Below are positions 62,891 to 64,000 of a DNA stretch of 64,000 bases, one piece after another. The notes below the pieces were generated by a model, which saw only the letters and a list, made by a program, of their open reading frames with translations, ran no database searches and was not told where the DNA came from. Both the position numbers and the translations under genes were made by a program. The stretch covers positions 7,049,404 through 7,113,403 of the forward strand of contig NZ_CP042914.1 of the NCBI RefSeq assembly GCF_008065135.1. The letters run 5' to 3'. Every line of letters starts with the position of its first letter. The stretch's first letter is position 1. Source of the stretch: Roseimaritima ulvae. Its GTDB lineage: Bacteria; Planctomycetota; Planctomycetia; Pirellulales; Pirellulaceae.

Positions 62891-64000
62891 ATGACGACCT
62901 CTGCCCGCCACTCGCTTCGTGTATTCGCCGCTACTCTCGCTCTGCTCTGCCTGGCACCTACGGGGTACGCCGAAACACCCAATGTGATCGTGATCATGGC
63001 CGACGACTTGGGCTATGGCGACGTGTCCTGTTACGGGGCCACTGAGCTGTCGACGCCGAACATCGATCAACTGGCCGCCGAAGGTTTGCGGTTCACCAGC
63101 GGCTACTGTTCGGCTTCGACCTGCACGCCCACGCGGTATTCGATGTTGACGGGCACCTATGCCTTTCGCGGCCAGCGCACCGGCATCGCGCCGCCCAACG
63201 CGCCGGCGATCATTCAACCCGGCACCGAAACGGTGGCTTCGATTCTGCAAGGCGCCGGTTACGCGACGGCGGTGATCGGCAAATGGCACCTGGGGCTCGG
63301 CGGCCCGAGCGGCCCGGACTGGAACGGGGAATTGAAACCGGGGCCGCTGGAAATCGGCTTCGACACCTGCTTCCTGCTGCCCACCACCAACGATCGCGTC
63401 CCCCAAGTGTACGTGCATGACCATCATGTGCCCAATCTGGACCCCGCCGACCCGCTGTGGGTGGGCAACAAAAAACCCAGCCCCGATCATCCCACCGGGA
63501 TCACCCATCGCGACACGCTGAAGATGGATTGGTCACACGGACATAACTCCACCATCCACAACGGCATCAGCCGGATCGGCTTTTACACCGGAGGGCATGC
63601 GGCCCGGTTCCGCGATGAAGATCTGGCCGACAAGTGGGTGGAGAAATCGACGGAGTTCATCGAGCAACACCAAGACGAACCGTTCTTCTTGTTCTTTTCG
63701 TCACACGACATCCACGTGCCGCGAATCCCCCACGAGCGATTTCAAGGTAAGACCTCGCTGGGCTTTCGCGGCGACGCGATCGTGGAACTCGATTGGTGCG
63801 TCGGCGAACTGATGAACACGCTGGATCGACTGAAGCTGGCCGAAAACACGCTGGTCGTATTCTGCAGCGACAACGGACCGGTGCTGGACGATGGCTACAA
63901 AGACGGTGCGATCGAAAAAAATGGACAACATCGCGCCGCTGGCCCCTACTCCGGCGGCAAATACAGCGTCTACGAAGGCGGCACGCGGACGCCCTTCATC
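62891..64000 (+). CDS. arylsulfatase, 3' end beyond the window
   Basis: The first 370 residues of a secreted type I sulfatase, cut by the window edge. It has a signal peptide (MTTSARHSLRVFAATLALLCLAPTGYA), the metal-binding DDLG (38-41), and the formylglycine site CTPTR at 78-82, the cysteine-type motif that sulfatase-modifying enzyme converts to formylglycine. GKWHLG follows at about 133, DIHVP with the metal-site His near 277, and a metal-binding SDNGP at about 325. All active-site motifs visible so far are intact. Planctomycetes carry many sulfatases for sulfated algal polysaccharides; the substrate cannot be read here. Confidence 0.93.
   Translation, partial: MTTSARHSLRVFAATLALLCLAPTGYAETPNVIVIMADDLGYGDVSCYGATELSTPNIDQLAAEGLRFTSGYCSASTCTPTRYSMLTGTYAFRGQRTGIAPPNAPAIIQPGTETVASILQGAGYATAVIGKWHLGLGGPSGPDWNGELKPGPLEIGFDTCFLLPTTNDRVPQVYVHDHHVPNLDPADPLWVGNKKPSPDHPTGITHRDTLKMDWSHGHNSTIHNGISRIGFYTGGHAARFRDEDLADKWVEKSTEFIEQHQDEPFFLFFSSHDIHVPRIPHERFQGKTSLGFRGDAIVELDWCVGELMNTLDRLKLAENTLVVFCSDNGPVLDDGYKDGAIEKNGQHRAAGPYSGGKYSVYEGGTRTPFI

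Overview
This 64 kb window looks like a chromosomal piece from a planctomycete, most likely of the Pirellulaceae (Rhodopirellula relatives). The evidence is the set of lineage-typical families: a PSCyt1/DUF1549/DUF1553 cytochrome-like protein next to a Tat-exported DUF1501 protein, a DUF1559 prepilin-like protein, a PEP-CTERM protein, a giant secreted protein with a planctomycete-type N-terminal motif and a dockerin-like tail, a sulfatase, and an ECF sigma factor overlapping a Ser/Thr kinase. Coding GC is high and many starts lack strong Shine-Dalgarno sites. I see no rRNA, tRNA, integrase or intact insertion sequence.

Layout. 0-0.7 kb: decayed remnants (SNF2-type helicase, and perhaps a nucleotidyltransferase start). 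0.7-5.3 kb: PSCyt1/DUF1553 plus DUF1501 pair. 5.3-8.2 kb: a translationally coupled poly-gamma-glutamate operon (pgsB-pgsC-pgsW) on the minus strand. 8.5-9.2 kb: KDPG aldolase. 9.2-11.5 kb: a GxxExxY nuclease-fold gene flanked on both sides by a 132-bp palindromic tandem repeat. 11.5-12.4 kb: a small coiled-coil gene and UbiB- and DsrE-like debris. 12.5-17.1 kb: ECF sigma factor overlapping a zinc-finger/kinase/PQQ-propeller fusion. 17.2-30 kb: a stress and efflux region with a site-2 protease, PNPOx-family protein, Dps, zinc ribbon, CNNM/CBS protein, GH32-like protein, P1B-type ATPase and an RND pump. 30-34 kb: DUF1559 protein with a small partner, an MntR-like regulator and an OprB-type porin. 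34-42.4 kb: a broken cardiolipin synthase and a complete Wadjet (jetABCD) plasmid-defence operon carrying a small inverted-repeat-bounded GxxExxY cassette between jetB and jetC. 42.5-61.2 kb: PEP-CTERM protein and a 5,970-residue secreted protein. 61.3-64 kb: XRE-type regulator, TUDOR-like small protein and a sulfatase cut by the window edge.

How the genes work together. In the 17-30 kb region, five promoters fit the sigma-54 -24/-12 spacing. Two match the consensus fully and sit in one divergent intergenic region, one facing the metal ATPase and one facing the RND pump. The others precede the site-2 protease, dps and the zinc-ribbon gene. This suggests one RpoN-controlled stress/metal regulon, although neither rpoN nor an activator gene lies in the window. 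The Wadjet genes all keep their catalytic motifs. The giant protein combines four cysteine-free C-type-lectin-like modules, thirteen CARDB-type modules, an RHS/YD block and a dockerin-like end. It is still changing by exact 1,602-bp tandem duplication.

Limits: all family calls come from reading motifs by eye. Exact domain borders, starts without a ribosome binding site and all regulatory sites are predictions.
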